64,000 nt of DNA from Solicoccozyma terricola (Eukaryota > Basidiomycota > Tremellomycetes > Filobasidiales > Piskurozymaceae): positions 428,157 to 492,156 of the forward strand of contig BCLD01000007.1 in assembly GCA_001600875.1 (NCBI GenBank), given 5' to 3'. A program made the position numbers and the translations under genes. The notes under the pieces are model-generated. The model had not been told where the DNA came from. It worked only from the letters and a program-made list of their open reading frames with translations, and ran no database searches. Positions within the stretch are counted from its first letter, which is position 1. Each line of letters opens with the position of its first letter. This document shows, one piece after another, positions 1-14,276 of the stretch.

Positions 1-28
1 ACTCTGTGTCTGAATGTTTCCCACACAG

Positions 29-719
29 CTTCGATTGTACCGTATCAACCCTTCAACACCTCTACGACACCTATCATGCTTGCGGTCGGCAATGACACCC
101 AATTTCAATCCCTCTCTCAAAATGGCGTCCTGGATCAACCAGAATGGCCCCTTGACGAAAGGTTTTCGACAAATCAGGCGAGAGTACAGCACCGTAAGCT
201 GCTGATTGGCATGTTAGAGCAAGTGTTTAAAACGAGATCACGGGAGGCATGGCTCCAACGACTGGAAGGCAAGGGGTGAGTCCAGAACTTTCGCTTGGTC
301 GTATCATGAACCCTAATGATTCGCCCCTTTGCCTCCTGTAGCATCCCCTTCGCGTGGGTGGATTGGTTTCGGCCCATAGCGTTGTCTGAAGCTGAATTGG
401 TACTTGCAGACCGATCAACAACATCGAGCAAACATTCGCCCACCCGCAAGCGATAGCACGACAGGTCGTACAGGTGGTAAATCATCCACGTTCAGGCCCA
501 ATGAAGTTGGCGGCTAGTCCGGTGACGGTAGACGGCGACAAAGCCAAGGTATGGGTGAAGTTGTTATAGGGTACACCTCATCGCAACTGACTGCCTTCCT
601 GCCAAAAGATACGAAGTGCCCCACCCTATTTAGGACAGCATACTTCTGAAGTGCTGAGGGATGTTTTGGGATATGACCAGGAAAAGATAGCGTCACTTCA
701 AACAGAGCAGGCAGTCTGA
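29..719 (+). CDS. CoA-transferase family III (CaiB/BaiF type), 3' part
   Basis: This is the C-terminal part of a gene entering from the left edge. An acceptor (cacacag) ends at 28, and four exons read through to TGA at 717-719. The spliced product runs IVPYQPF, AVGNDTQF, EAWLQRL, then IPFAPINNIEQTF and HPRSGPMKLAASPV, and ends in a PPYLGQHTSEVL block. That order of short motifs is typical of family III CoA-transferases, which move CoA between carboxylic acids through an aspartyl-CoA intermediate. The catalytic Asp lies upstream of the window and cannot be checked. Introns begin at 276, near 350 and near 549. The family includes succinate-hydroxymethylglutarate CoA-transferase and oxalate- or carnitine-type enzymes; substrate cannot be assigned. 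It converges on ATG9 with only 82 bp between stop codons. Confidence 0.85.
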
Positions 720-801
720 GCACATCACAAATCCCATTGCGTACATTTTTAAATACACAATGAACATGCACAACTCGCATTACAACTTGGAAGTTTCGTT
801 A

Positions 802-3800
802 TTATTTCATTACGTGATGTATCAACCCAATCATTCCATTGTCCTTCAGAGTGTCTTTGCGTCCCTGCATCGCCGAGTCGCTCTCATCGCTTCCGTTTCC
901 GCCTCGTGACGGCACCTCCGCCGCCTCCCATCCCGCCTCATTGACTTCAATTTGCTCTTTCATAGCTTCCAGGCGTTCGCCACGCCGGAAGGGCTGCTTA
1001 TGCCCAGCACGCGTCGGAAGTGGTTTTGAGCTAGATCGCATCATGATGCTTCGCTGCAAAGCCCGCTCATAGATCTGACTGCGATCGCGGAGATAGTCTG
1101 ATTCAGGCACGTCGTTGCCGTTCGACACCAAGCCATCATTGATACCGCGGGCGTAAGTGGATTTTCCTTTGCGAAGTTGTGGGCTGAGGGCACCAGTTTG
1201 ATCGGTCATCTTCGAGAGGTATATTGACGCAGACGGGTCGGATGGTTGCCACTCGGGGTGCGTGACCTAAAGAGCGCCACAGTCAGAACGATGAACCTTT
1301 GGCCATCAGACGCCGGACTCACAGTGAAGTGCAGGAACGATTTCTCCATCTTCCCCTCCTTCGATTGCATTCGCTCGTCCGAGGTAGCTTCCCCTGGAGC
1401 GCCAAACTGAAGGGACGGGCGATGTCAGAGAGGGATGGCAACCCAATTTGCACTGATACCCACCTTCACATTCCCGTGTCGCTTGAAGTCAAATACAGCA
1501 AAAGAGCAGACATAGCCCACATCTTCAACGTGCACAGTGAACTCTCTGAAGAAATCGATGATGTTCTCGGCGCAAGGTGGTAGGGAAAACCACAGGACCA
1601 GAGGAGTGAGAACAACGGAGACAAGCTCTTGAAGGAAGACTGTGATCTTCATCTCAAAGATTTGGCCAAACGAGCTGTGAACCTGGGAATCCCAAGACGA
1701 TGAGACTTCTGGTTGCCCTGGTTGCCATTCAGAAAGTGACCGTGACTCACCATACGAGAATGAAGCTTTCCCTCCCAGTCTCCTGGCATGTAATGTGTAT
1801 GGCTGACAACCTCTTTGAGTAAAACCTCCGGCTCGAACACTGTATTATCCTGTGGTACCATCCCTCGAGTAACAGCGAGAACCCCGGTGAAGACTCCCAG
1901 ATAGAACAACACTGTCCGGTTTGGCGTGATCTCAAAGTGAAGGAATACTGGATCGATCACGGTGATCAGCAGCAGGACAGCAGCGAAAGCACCAGTGATG
2001 AAGGCAATGAATCTGGAAGGGAGAAAATCAGTGTCCGTCAACATCATATGAAACAATAAACCGAAGGAAAGAACCCCACCTCATTGTCAATGCGCTGAGT
2101 TCCTTTGGGAACTGGTCGAGGTAGCGTTTCGCAGCAGGATAACTCTGGTCAAGCCGTCTCTCGAAGAGATGGGGCAGCTCATTGAATTCTCTGAATTTCC
2201 AGCGGCCATATGGGGTATACTGACGAGACCCGATGGAGGATGGATTTTTGTGATATTCCTAGATAGGATAGATTTGCGCTTTAGTTTTTCCTGGTCTGGA
2301 CGATGATCCCGTCTTTAGCTCACCTCAAAATAGCGGAAGAACGAGTACAAAATGAGGTAGAGGACGATGAACGGCGCGAAGATGGCGTTGATAATGCCGA
2401 TGAAGACGAAACGGCGTTGTAGTCTTTGATGAACGAGTGACATGAGTTGCAGTCAGTAGCATACCGTCGACAATGACTTACCTCTCGACCAAGTCCTTTC
2501 TCTTCCTCTCCCTCACAAATTCCTTTCTCACTAAACCCCTTTGATCAAACAAGAAGCCCAATAAACAATATCTCAGATTCCACTCTAATGCCTTGGTGAG
2601 ATTGTTGGCACCAAAGGAGAGGTATTGTCTAGAACTCTTCCCCGTAGCATCCGAGAGCAGGTATGACTTTGGCACGAACGGGACTATGAAGTGAGGAAGT
2701 GGCAGGCGAACGCGGAGATCGAGCAGGTCTTTGTTGAATAAAGCAATGAGATAATTCTCCTGGCGCATGATGCGGCTGTTGAGGTGACTCCTCATGTCAG
2801 CAGATCTCCCCTGCTGCAATTGGGCCCTACTCACTTGGCAACGTCATGTGCGTCCAGCTTCGGAGCAGTCACGTCGAAATCCGACGCCGCATCTCCAATC
2901 TCTCTGTTCTTGCCTGAACTTGTAGTAGGATTCTGGTTCCTGATGTTGCTGATGCGTCGTACGATCTCTGGCCAGGATATCGTTTGAATATCCGCCTGAC
3001 GAGTGAGTATATCTTCATCAGCATCACTTGGACGAATACACTCTATCCGAAAAATGTCTCACATCAGGCACACCCAGTAGATATTCATAGAATCGCTTTA
3101 TCTCGAGCAGTTTGGGAATGCTCAGAACAAAGCTGACAAGCTTCCACCCAAAGTATGCGACAAATAACCATGTGAGGATGATGTGGGGTACGGACCATCT
3201 GTGATTACCAAACCACCGAAGTTAAAGATACCATGAGATGAACCGTCCGGTTCTATCTGTCTCACCTGCTTATACAACGATCGACGACTACATCTTTAAG
3301 CATGCCGTGCCCATCTTTCGGGAACTTGGAAATGTCGATGCATGATAGGAGGAAGGTGGAAAATACAATGACGAAAGCGGAAGTGCTGTCACAGATACCT
3401 CGGTGAGTCAGCTACTGTATCCGAGGACAACGACGCCCAGACACTCACGAGAGGTTGTAGATCCTGCGAAGAGCGATACAATAGAAACCTTTCCCAGTGT
3501 AATATTCGTAAACCTGTGAAGCCGAATGAAAGCCATGTGAGCCCAACATCACTACGTATGCAGATTCATCACATCCTTACTTACCTCTTGCAAATACCCA
3601 TCCAGATCAACCACATTAACCCAACTCCATAGCGCTTTCTGTTTCTCGTCTAATTCATTCCACGCTGCTCTTTTCCCCCTCGATGACCTCGTTGACAATC
3701 GGGATCTGGACCTTGAAGGTGCTGAGCCAGGTGATGCGGTGGGATCCGCTAAGATGTCACCTGGTGAGTCTGCTGATGATGTGTCGGATAAGGAATCACC

Positions 3801-4637
3801 GTTGATCAATCCATGTTGTGAGGATTGATGGGTACGAGATCGAGATCCTCTAGATGATGAGGAAGCCAATCCAAAGCTGAAAGATGGGTGTTGAGACGTG
3901 TTCTTACGACGATTTACACCCTTTCCCTTCTCTGCGGCTGAAAGTGCTGCTAACAGCTCACGGTTGGCAATGCCGGGAGGCGAGCGGGAGGATGAGGGGA
4001 CGCGGAGGGACGACTTGTTCGGTTTGGATGAACGATGAGGCCGATTACCATTCCTAGTTGCACCATCACTTGAGCTAGGAGGTAATGGTAATTCATCCCT
4101 TCCTTGTCTTCTATCCCTTGAAATCTCCGGTTCACTGGACCCAGAATCCAATAAATCTGGCGGTGGACTAGCTGAATCGATACTCGACGTGGAAGTTGAA
4201 ATCTGCGTTCCCTCCATCCTATTTGTTCGCTCTTGAGAAGCATGCTGCGGTGCAGGATGAGATTCAACCATTGATCCGGGAAACGGTTGAGGTGTTGATG
4301 AACTCTCTGGATCCTTGTCACCGTTGTTCTGATCCGCTTCATACAGGATACTTTGAGGCGGTTCATCGTCATCTCCCACAGCGAAAGGGTGCCCATTCGA
4401 TGAGTTTGCGATATTCACCTTCTCATTACGTCGACCATTCACTAGCTGGTGCTCGTACGTGTCCGTGTATCCCGAAGACTCTGGTGGATCGACCCCTCGC
4501 ACGACGCGATCAGGTTCGTCGTCACCCGCTTGAAGGTCGGCGAGGAGATGGGAAGAAGCTGCATCGTCGTCCTGGTCATCAGTCGGATACGGATGAGATG
4601 CTGAGAGGTGCTGCATGAAGCCTCTTGAGGGAGACAT
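802..4637 (-). CDS. ATG9: Autophagy-related lipid scramblase Atg9
   Basis: Atg9 is the multispanning membrane protein carried on small vesicles that seed the autophagosome, where it scrambles lipids with Atg2. Reading down from the ATG at 4635-4637, the first exon (to 3585) encodes about 350 low-complexity, Ser/Asp-rich residues. About ten further exons carry the conserved core: [51 protein letters not shown], the [19 protein letters not shown] block, [32 protein letters not shown] and [18 protein letters not shown]. Several hydrophobic spans sit among these. The estimated length, about 1,040 residues, is longer than yeast Atg9 mainly through the disordered N-terminus. The C-terminal tail after the THPEWQP motif is Arg/Glu-rich and ends at TAA 802-804. 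A CACGTG element lies 74 bp upstream of the start. Confidence 0.93.
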
Positions 4638-4710
4638 GTTGGGGTTCGGAGGGGGTATGGGTGTTGAACTGGATGGCGGGGATGAGGTGACGTTGCCACA
4701 CTCCCCCGTT

Positions 4711-4716
4711 CACGTG
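4711..4716. promoter_or_regulatory. CACGTG E-box upstream of ATG9
   Basis: A perfect palindromic CACGTG lies 74 bp upstream of the ATG9 start codon. This is the core bound by bHLH factors such as Cbf1 in fungi. The same core occurs at similar distances before MDN1 and PUS1 in this window. Function is inferred only from sequence and position. Confidence 0.4.
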
Positions 4717-5854
4717 GCGATGATAACCTGACAATGCCACGTCATTGGGTTGAAGGAGGGTATCCGAATCCGCTGATCCGCGGTTCTTGATTATGTCATC
4801 CCCATTTTTCCTTTGGGGGGACCCTCCCTTTCCCACCTCATTTGATGCGGCACATGAAGCGAGATCCAGATCGCACTGCAATACCCTGATGGCGACTTCC
4901 GGTCGAGGGGACCGAGGGGGCCATGTAGCCACAGGCCAAACGGCGTCATGGGATAGTCACGTACAGTTGGGCACTGTTTCCACAGCTGACCGTTCATTAC
5001 AGCTCTATCCGGTACCAACGCCCTCGAGTGTATACGGATCATGGTAGTTTCTATCTTCGGAGCCGTTGGGCTTTTACAACTGGGGTTTTTGCGCTACCGA
5101 ACATCCCCAACCCCCACTCGGAGACGGGATGCGCCTTTTTTTGTTGCTCCCTCGCGGCTGTTCCTGTGGCGGAACGGGATTTTCTTTTTTTTTCTTTTTG
5201 CTTTGAGGGTATTCAACCCTCACTCGCTTCGGGTGAACATGTCCATCCGGGAGCTGTCTCGATCTGGCAACCGGGACGGGCGATCAAGCAAGTACAGTAC
5301 GGAATGGACAGCCGACTTTCAGGGTGTTTGTTGTTTTACCTTTTTTCGATGAACCTTTCCCCACAGCCTCCGTTATTCCAATGTAAGGAAAGCCCCGACA
5401 GTTCAGTCCCGGTGGATGTAGGTGACGACCCTTGAAAAAAAGAAAAAAAAATTGCGTCCCTCTCTGCTCTTGCCTACACCGGTAATTCGTACGGTCTCAT
5501 TCCGGCACATCGATCGTCGGGTGGCATTCACCCTCTTTTAGCTGCTCGATGATGCGCTTCGGAGTCCTTTCGCTCCATGCCACACATACATCGCCCGCTC
5601 TTTCAACACTGCCCATTCAACGGTATCAGGCGCCATGATCTTAGGTGGTCGTGGGTTTTAAAAGCAGGGGACTCCCCCGCTCTCTGCTCGGAACGGAAGT
5701 TCCATGAGAGAAACATGATTTGGGGTCGTAGCAGTTGCTTTGGAAGATTTCTCCGAAACCCACACCGCATGGTGTTGGGGTAAGGTGGTTGTTAACGGGC
5801 GACCATGGGGTCCGGGGTGAAAAAAAATCATTTGCTGGTCCAGCAACTTTTGTC

Positions 5855-5860
5855 TATAAA
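5855..5860 (+). promoter_or_regulatory. TATA box of the secreted DPBB gene
   Basis: TATAAA at 5855-5860 lies 149 bp before the ATG at 6009, followed by a C/T- and CA-rich leader. This fits a strongly expressed, TATA-type fungal promoter. Transcription start has not been shown. Confidence 0.5.
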
Positions 5861-6008
5861 GCGCAGTCAATAATCATCCCCCTCACTTTTTTCCCCCTCT
5901 TCATCAAGTTCTTCAATCACTTAACCAAGCAACACTTTACACACACAAGTCTATCAGACTTCATTCACCCGGTACATCCTTACCATCACTACTTTAAAAC
6001 ACAACAAA

Positions 6009-6491
6009 ATGGTTGCCATCAAGTCGCTCTTCACCGTCGCCTCGGTTCTCGCCGTCGCTGGCTTCGTCAACGCCGCCCCTGCCCCGCTCGAGAAGCGAAT
6101 CACCCACACCGGTAAGGCCACCTACTTCGCCGTCGGTCTCGTGAGTCTTTCCACTGCAGATCTATTTAGCGAGGAACGGCACAACTAACCTTTTCATCGT
6201 ACCTTATCTTTCTCCTAGGGTGCCTGTGGATGGACGAACACCGACTCTGACTTCATCGTCGCCCTCAACCAGGCTCAATATGAGGCAAACAACGGTGCGA
6301 ACTGTGGTCAGGGTTTGAAGATCACCAACCCAGCCACTGGCAAGACCGCCATCGCCGCAGTCGCCGACATGTGCCCCGGGTGTTCCGACGGAAGTCTCGA
6401 TATGAGCCCTTCTCTTTTCAGTTATCTCTCCGACGGAAACATGGACGAGGGTGTCTTCCAGATGTCTTGGAACTTCCTCAAGAAGAACTAG
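6009..6491 (+). CDS. Small secreted double-psi beta-barrel (RlpA/expansin-like) protein
   Basis: Two exons (6009-6140 and 6219-6491) join in frame to encode 134 residues. The N-terminus is a clear signal peptide (MVAIKSLFTVASVLAVAG...NAAPAP) followed by LEKR, a Kex2-type processing site at about residues 24-27. The mature part begins with THTGKATYFAVGLGACGW and carries NCGQGLKITN, ADMCPGCSDGSLDMSPSLF and a final Trp-containing strand (QMSWNFLKK). The paired cysteines and the C-x-x-C-x-(D/G)-x-LDMS pattern are typical of the DPBB fold shared by barwin, cerato-platanin-like and expansin-like fungal proteins. The family's proposed roles include wall loosening and interaction with hosts or other microbes; here the role is unknown. 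The catalytic Asp (ADMCPGC) is present. Confidence 0.88.
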
Positions 6492-7211
6492 ACGCCGTTC
6501 CCGCGTTTTGGACCGCATCGACATACTTCACTCGCTACATCCGTACCCCTTGTCTGCGGTCCGTCTCTCTCTCGGTTTCCTCGTCTATTTTTGTCCTTTC
6601 ACTCGTCACACGTCGTCCTTAACACCCTCTCCCTACCTGGTCGTTATAACTCGTTTTTCTCTCTTTTGGGCCATATGGGTGGCAACCCCATGTCTTATAA
6701 CAACTCAATCCTGGAGCGCGCGCACTCCACCTCACCCTCAAACCTCAATCCTGGAATCCGCGATTCCTTGGCCTTACCCATAACCCTGTCGTTGGCGTAC
6801 AATTCTGGATTATCGAATCATCATGGAGCAAGTGCTGTCATCCATTTTTCGATTCGACGATTGTTCAATCATCTTTGTACCCTGCGATGCCTTTCCTAAC
6901 CCCGTCTCCTCGTCTAGATGAGGATTCTGCTGTACCTTAGTTGTTACCTTGATGGTTATATACTTGTGCAGCATGGAATATGGATAGTGGCCGTTGCATG
7001 AAACACCTGTTTCTAGTTCTTTTCGCCACTGTCCTCTCCCTAATCCACGCTGAATGGGCGGGGTCTTAAGTTACCGTGATGTATGTGGGTCTGTCGTCCA
7101 TCTACTGACTACCTATATGGGGTTGCCGCTAGGTCAACTGTTTTCGTCCTGACCGCCGTGAGAAGTAGGTAAAGGGTGCACAAAGCACGCAAACCGCGGA
7201 TACGGCTAACC

Positions 7212-7236
7212 CGCGGACATCGCGACCGTGTCCGCG
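7212..7236. repeat. Perfect 8-bp inverted repeat in the GEM1 upstream region
   Basis: CGCGGACA at 7212-7219 is the exact reverse complement of TGTCCGCG at 7229-7236, with a 9-nt spacer that itself contains TCGCGA. It could be a dimeric transcription-factor site, for example for a Zn2Cys6 factor that recognises spaced CGG triplets, or a small hairpin. No function is shown. Confidence 0.55.
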
Positions 7237-7318
7237 CTGGCGCCGTTCCGTATTTCCCTAATATCGTATCGAATGAGGCTGTTGTAGTTTGAATTGTTGA
7301 TCTTATCGACGTCGGATC

Positions 7319-7352
7319 CCCCTCATCGCCCCCTCATCGCCCCCTCATCGCC
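7319..7352. repeat. Short tandem repeat, about 11-bp unit, three copies
   Basis: The unit CCCCTCATCGC occurs three times in a row just over 130 bp before the GEM1 start codon, grading into CCTCTCCTCC. It is a pyrimidine-rich promoter repeat of unknown role. Confidence 0.65.
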
Positions 7353-7484
7353 CTCTCCTCCCAACTCCTCGCCAGACTCAGTGCCAGCTAGTTTGTGGGA
7401 TAGCATACCACCTTGCACCCAGCTCGTTTACAGCTGAATTCGACCCGTTCAACGTCGGATAAATCGGACTTCTGAGAAACGCTG

Positions 7485-10550
<3,066 letters not shown>

Positions 10551-11054
10551 GAGGGGGGGGAGGGAGGGGGATGTTTACATGTATGGGATGGGATTACTCC
10601 TGCATTTCTAAGACACGGGAAGTCGTCTCGCCCTCTCGATTACGTCAGCCACCCCACCACCTGTTTGTTTTGGTCCTCGATTGTTCGGAGCAGCGGTTCA
10701 AGGACCATCGTTCCCAAACAACACAGCGTCACCATTCCCTTGGGCAGGACACCCAATCATCTCAGTGCGACGGACCGATCTGCCACGCACACCGGCCACT
10801 CACCCGAACCACCACCAATCGCGTTCCATCAACAATCAACCCTTCCGACTTCCTGCCAAAACCCCCGCCTTCCTATCCCCGCCTTCCTAAGGCACCCGTG
10901 CAGAACTATCCCGTCTACATCTCTGAGCAAACATCTCAACGCGAATCAAGAATGGGTTGTCCAGCTGTAGTCTTATAGTCCTTGACGGAACGGTTGAGAA
11001 GCAGCACTAGAAACGGAGAATCAGGAATCTCACAACAAGCGCACGCGTTGAACC
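10551..11054. other. Intergenic spacer between GEM1 and the Byr4-like gene
   Basis: No gene is supported here. A G-rich run (8, 3 and 5 consecutive Gs, 10553-10570) follows the GEM1 stop by two bases and could fold as a quadruplex in the 3' UTR. The right half is C/A-rich and probably contains the promoter and leader of the next gene. Confidence 0.5.
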
Positions 11055-14000
11055 ATGGCTCTCACGGATGATTGGACTGATGATTGCGACTTTGACTTTG
11101 GGTTGACCTCGGCTTCTCTGAGCACCTTTGGATCTCGCCATTCCAGCTCTGCATCTACACGGCAAACATCATCGACAGCCTACGTCTCGGCTGTAGAATC
11201 ATTAGATGAGATAGACGAAGTGGACGGTTTCGACGATTTTAGAGTTGATCATGCGAGACCTCTTCAATTCGAAGCCAAGTTGAGGAAGGTGATAGAAGGA
11301 CATTCGGAGACGATGACTGGAATAGAATCAGATTGGAATAAGCTGGGAACTCCTCGATCACAGACATCATCTCGCGCAAGCGATCTCATACGCTCGGGCG
11401 AGGTAACGGCCACCATGTTGGGCGGTCGTGCATTCGTCACTCGTCTAGGTCCCACAAAACATTCATCGCCTGCGTATAGGTCCAAGACACAAGCATCACA
11501 CGCCGAGCAGCGTGAGCAGGTGGCGGAGAATGAAGATTTAGATTTTCCCGTCAAGCTTGAATTAAAGTCGAGCAAGGTGATGGCGGATGAGGATGAGGTA
11601 GATTGGGGTTTAGATGAAGATGACGAAAGGGAGTCTACACTGAAGGCTGGTGCAGCTACTCTCAAGGGTTTCAGACTTCCTAAAAAACTAGACACGGACA
11701 CGATCCGTCAAGGTAGAAAATCTCTGAGCTCGCAGAGCAAGTATTCCGAGGACGACGAAGAAAGCAAATCACAGGAGGATTCCTTTGACCTACCGGCTGG
11801 GCTCTCTCATATCAAACTCGCTACAGCAACCTTTCAATCGGACACTGCTTCACGGCATCAATCTTCTCGATCATCACGCACTTCCACCAACGATAAAGCT
11901 CACCTCCAAAACACGGGTAGCACGAGCACTTCCGGTTGGGACACTCCAGGATCTCTTCTGCCGAGTCACTCCCGCCGCTCGGGCCATTCTACATCCATTA
12001 CCAGTCCCAGCTCCTCATCGAATACCAGCGTTACCTCACTCTCAATGCTGGGCACGGACAACTCAGAAGTCGATGATCGTGGCGTCCTGGTTGCTGATCA
12101 GGAAGGAGAAGACATGGAAGACGGCTTGCTGTTACCGAATCCTACTTTCTTCTCTAGCGGTCGCGTACAGGAGCTGAATTCCTTGCTGGATCGAAAGCGG
12201 AAACCACAAGCACTTCCAGCCAATCATCCACCTGCCTCCGCAGGAAATCAAAGGTCAAGCAGCGGGAATAGCAGGACGTCGAGCTCCGATCTCACTCGGC
12301 CGACGATCGCATCTGCGTCAAGATCAAGAGCCAAGGATCGACGTGAGGAATCATTCGAAGATGGTTTGGTGTTCGATGATGCAGGCACGGAACTTGATCC
12401 TGGACGTCTTAATCGTCTCAGGACAATACGAGCGGGAATCTCTCGCACATCAGACGCTGGTCGGACCATTCGAGGCACTGGTACCGGCTTGCAAAGGACC
12501 GCCTTGAATGTCTCCGGATCAACTCGGGGATTCATTAGTCTGGAGGAGATGGCCCGAACAGCAACTCAAGCTGGAAACTCGGCAAAGTCTTGGTCCCCGG
12601 CACCAGTTGGTACCAGGGTCACTTCGGCTTTCGTGGCAGAGTCATCTTCAGGAGCACGCGCACGTGCTTTGGAATCACGGTCGATCACCAACCCTTCCCC
12701 ATCTCTTGCCTCGACGTTGTCTCCCGCGGCGCACACTCCCAACCGGCTTCGCCATCAAAAGTCGTATTCGCGACTCCAGCAGCCTCCGCCATCCCCATCG
12801 ATGGGACGGAAACAGAGTCTGCAGAGTCTGCAGGACGCGATGGCGAATCAGAGCGGAAATCTGGGTTCACGACTTGGTGGTGAATGCCGTAGAGCTGTCG
12901 CAAGGAGCTACGAAGGTCAAACTGCGGCTAGCGTAGCTCGAGCTCTCCGGCGGGACCACGACCAAGCTGCTCCTCCACCAGCACTCAGCACCGGTTCAGC
13001 CGGTCGTATGTCCAGCTGGAGCGAGCAAGCGGCGGCGATCGATAGGCTCACTCTGCCGACATCATCCTCGCGGGCGAAAGCGCGACCTGCGATGAGCTCC
13101 ATCTTCGCTGCGTCATCTCCGCCCTCTGCGCTGCACCGCACCTTATCGCCACCAGTACCCGCTCAGGTTCTCCGGCGGCCCAAAAAACCTAGGTCGTATG
13201 GAGATGGCACAGAGCTAGATGCATTCGATGATTTGCGGGTGGATAGGCAAAAGGAATCTACCATGAAGGTCACCGATACGCGTTCAAAGTCTCGAGCTAG
13301 TGATGTTGCTACATCTGTCCCAGAACGTGAGCTTCCATGGAGTGACTTGGTGCTCTCCCTACCCAATACTGACATAGCATCACTTGCCTCGCAGCTTCAT
13401 TCACTCCATCTCGCCTTCCAAATGTGCAACATCGCACTCCTGTCGTCGGCGACAAACGTAAGAAGTCGACGGCGTCCACCAGTCTTTCAAAGACCTCTTT
13501 CGCCCACCCAAGACGAGCACCTGCTCTCATTCGCAAACTAGGCGGCGACGGAGACAAGCAGAAGAGTGAGTCAAAGGTTGTTAAACGCTCAAACTCCCCA
13601 TCTGCTGACGTGACTCATTCGTATTCAAACAGCTGTCGGTGACATGACGTGGAATCCCTTGAGTCAGCGATGGGAGGGCAACTACGGCGTGCTCCGCGAC
13701 TTCGAGAATCAGACAACGACATCAGTTCGTCCTGCTCTCATCGCTCACTACGTCGCAAATTCTTCCACCGGCGGAGCATCTCCAGGGGGTATTGCGCAGA
13801 GCGCGAGTTCATTGCACATCGTCGGCGACATGCGATTTGATTCGGACAAAATGTGCTGGATCTCGATTCTGCCTCCAGAGGAAGATGAACCGGATCCATT
13901 CGAGGGCATGGCAGATGATGAGGGCGACAGCTTTGACAAGGGAGCGACTCTTACTAGGACGACGGCAAAGGCTTTTAGCATGAACCATGCTCTCTTGAAT

Positions 14001-14276
14001 GCCGACCGACGCATCACAAGCGAGTCCACATCGTCATTCAGCGCCAGTGTTGATGACGACTTTGCTGGAACCGAAACGCAAAGGCTCTCCCCACCGCAAA
14101 TGGTCAGCGATTCACTTTGGCGAGAGTGCCTAGATGCACACTCCCGAAATAAGGAGGAGATGCGGGGCTGGGTTCTCAGAACACTGCCGGATGCGATGGA
14201 AATGACGGAGCGGAAGAGAAGGGACGAGAAACGGTTATGGGAGATTAGGAATCTGGCGTTGAGGTCATCTCTGTGA
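11055..14276 (+). CDS. Byr4/Bfa1-like GAP subunit of the mitotic-exit/septation checkpoint
   Basis: Three exons (11055-13326, 13395-13565, 13633-14276) join in frame to give 1,028 residues. In yeasts, Byr4/Bfa1 pairs with the TBC protein Cdc16/Bub2 on spindle poles and holds the GTPase Spg1/Tem1 inactive until the spindle is positioned. The visible family marks are an early acidic WTDDCDFDF, two FDDFRVD/FDDLRVD repeats (the second in GDGTELDAFDDLRVD), and the C-terminal block TWNPLSQRWEGN, RPALIAHY, VGDMRFDSDKMCWISI and DPFEGM. The region between is Ser-rich and poorly conserved. The last exon also has a basic helix near residues 1005-1025. The start is the first ATG of the long open frame. 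Recognition rests on motifs, not a search. Confidence 0.78.

Larger units (their letters stand above)
4638..6008. promoter_or_regulatory. Divergent promoter region between ATG9 and the secreted DPBB gene
   Basis: These 1.37 kb hold no open frame that resembles a protein. The right part looks like a strong yeast-type promoter: T- and A-rich tracts near 5181-5195 and 5434-5450, then a TATA box, then a pyrimidine/CA-rich leader ending in CACAACAAAATGG around the start of the secreted-protein gene. The left end carries CACGTG at 4711-4716 facing ATG9. The region is much longer than the other spacers here, which suggests elaborate control of the small secreted protein (inference). Confidence 0.6.
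6492..7484. other. Intergenic: 3' end of DPBB gene and GEM1 promoter
   Basis: No convincing coding sequence is seen. The left third is T/C-rich and probably the 3' UTR of the secreted-protein gene. A GC-rich patch near 7190-7240 holds two ACCGCGGA-like direct repeats and an inverted repeat (listed separately). A short tandem repeat lies at about 7319-7352, followed by the leader of GEM1. Confidence 0.5.

Noticed and set aside
1299..1583. Plus-strand open frame opposite ATG9
   Set aside because: The minus strand here encodes conserved Atg9 blocks; the plus frame is a shadow.
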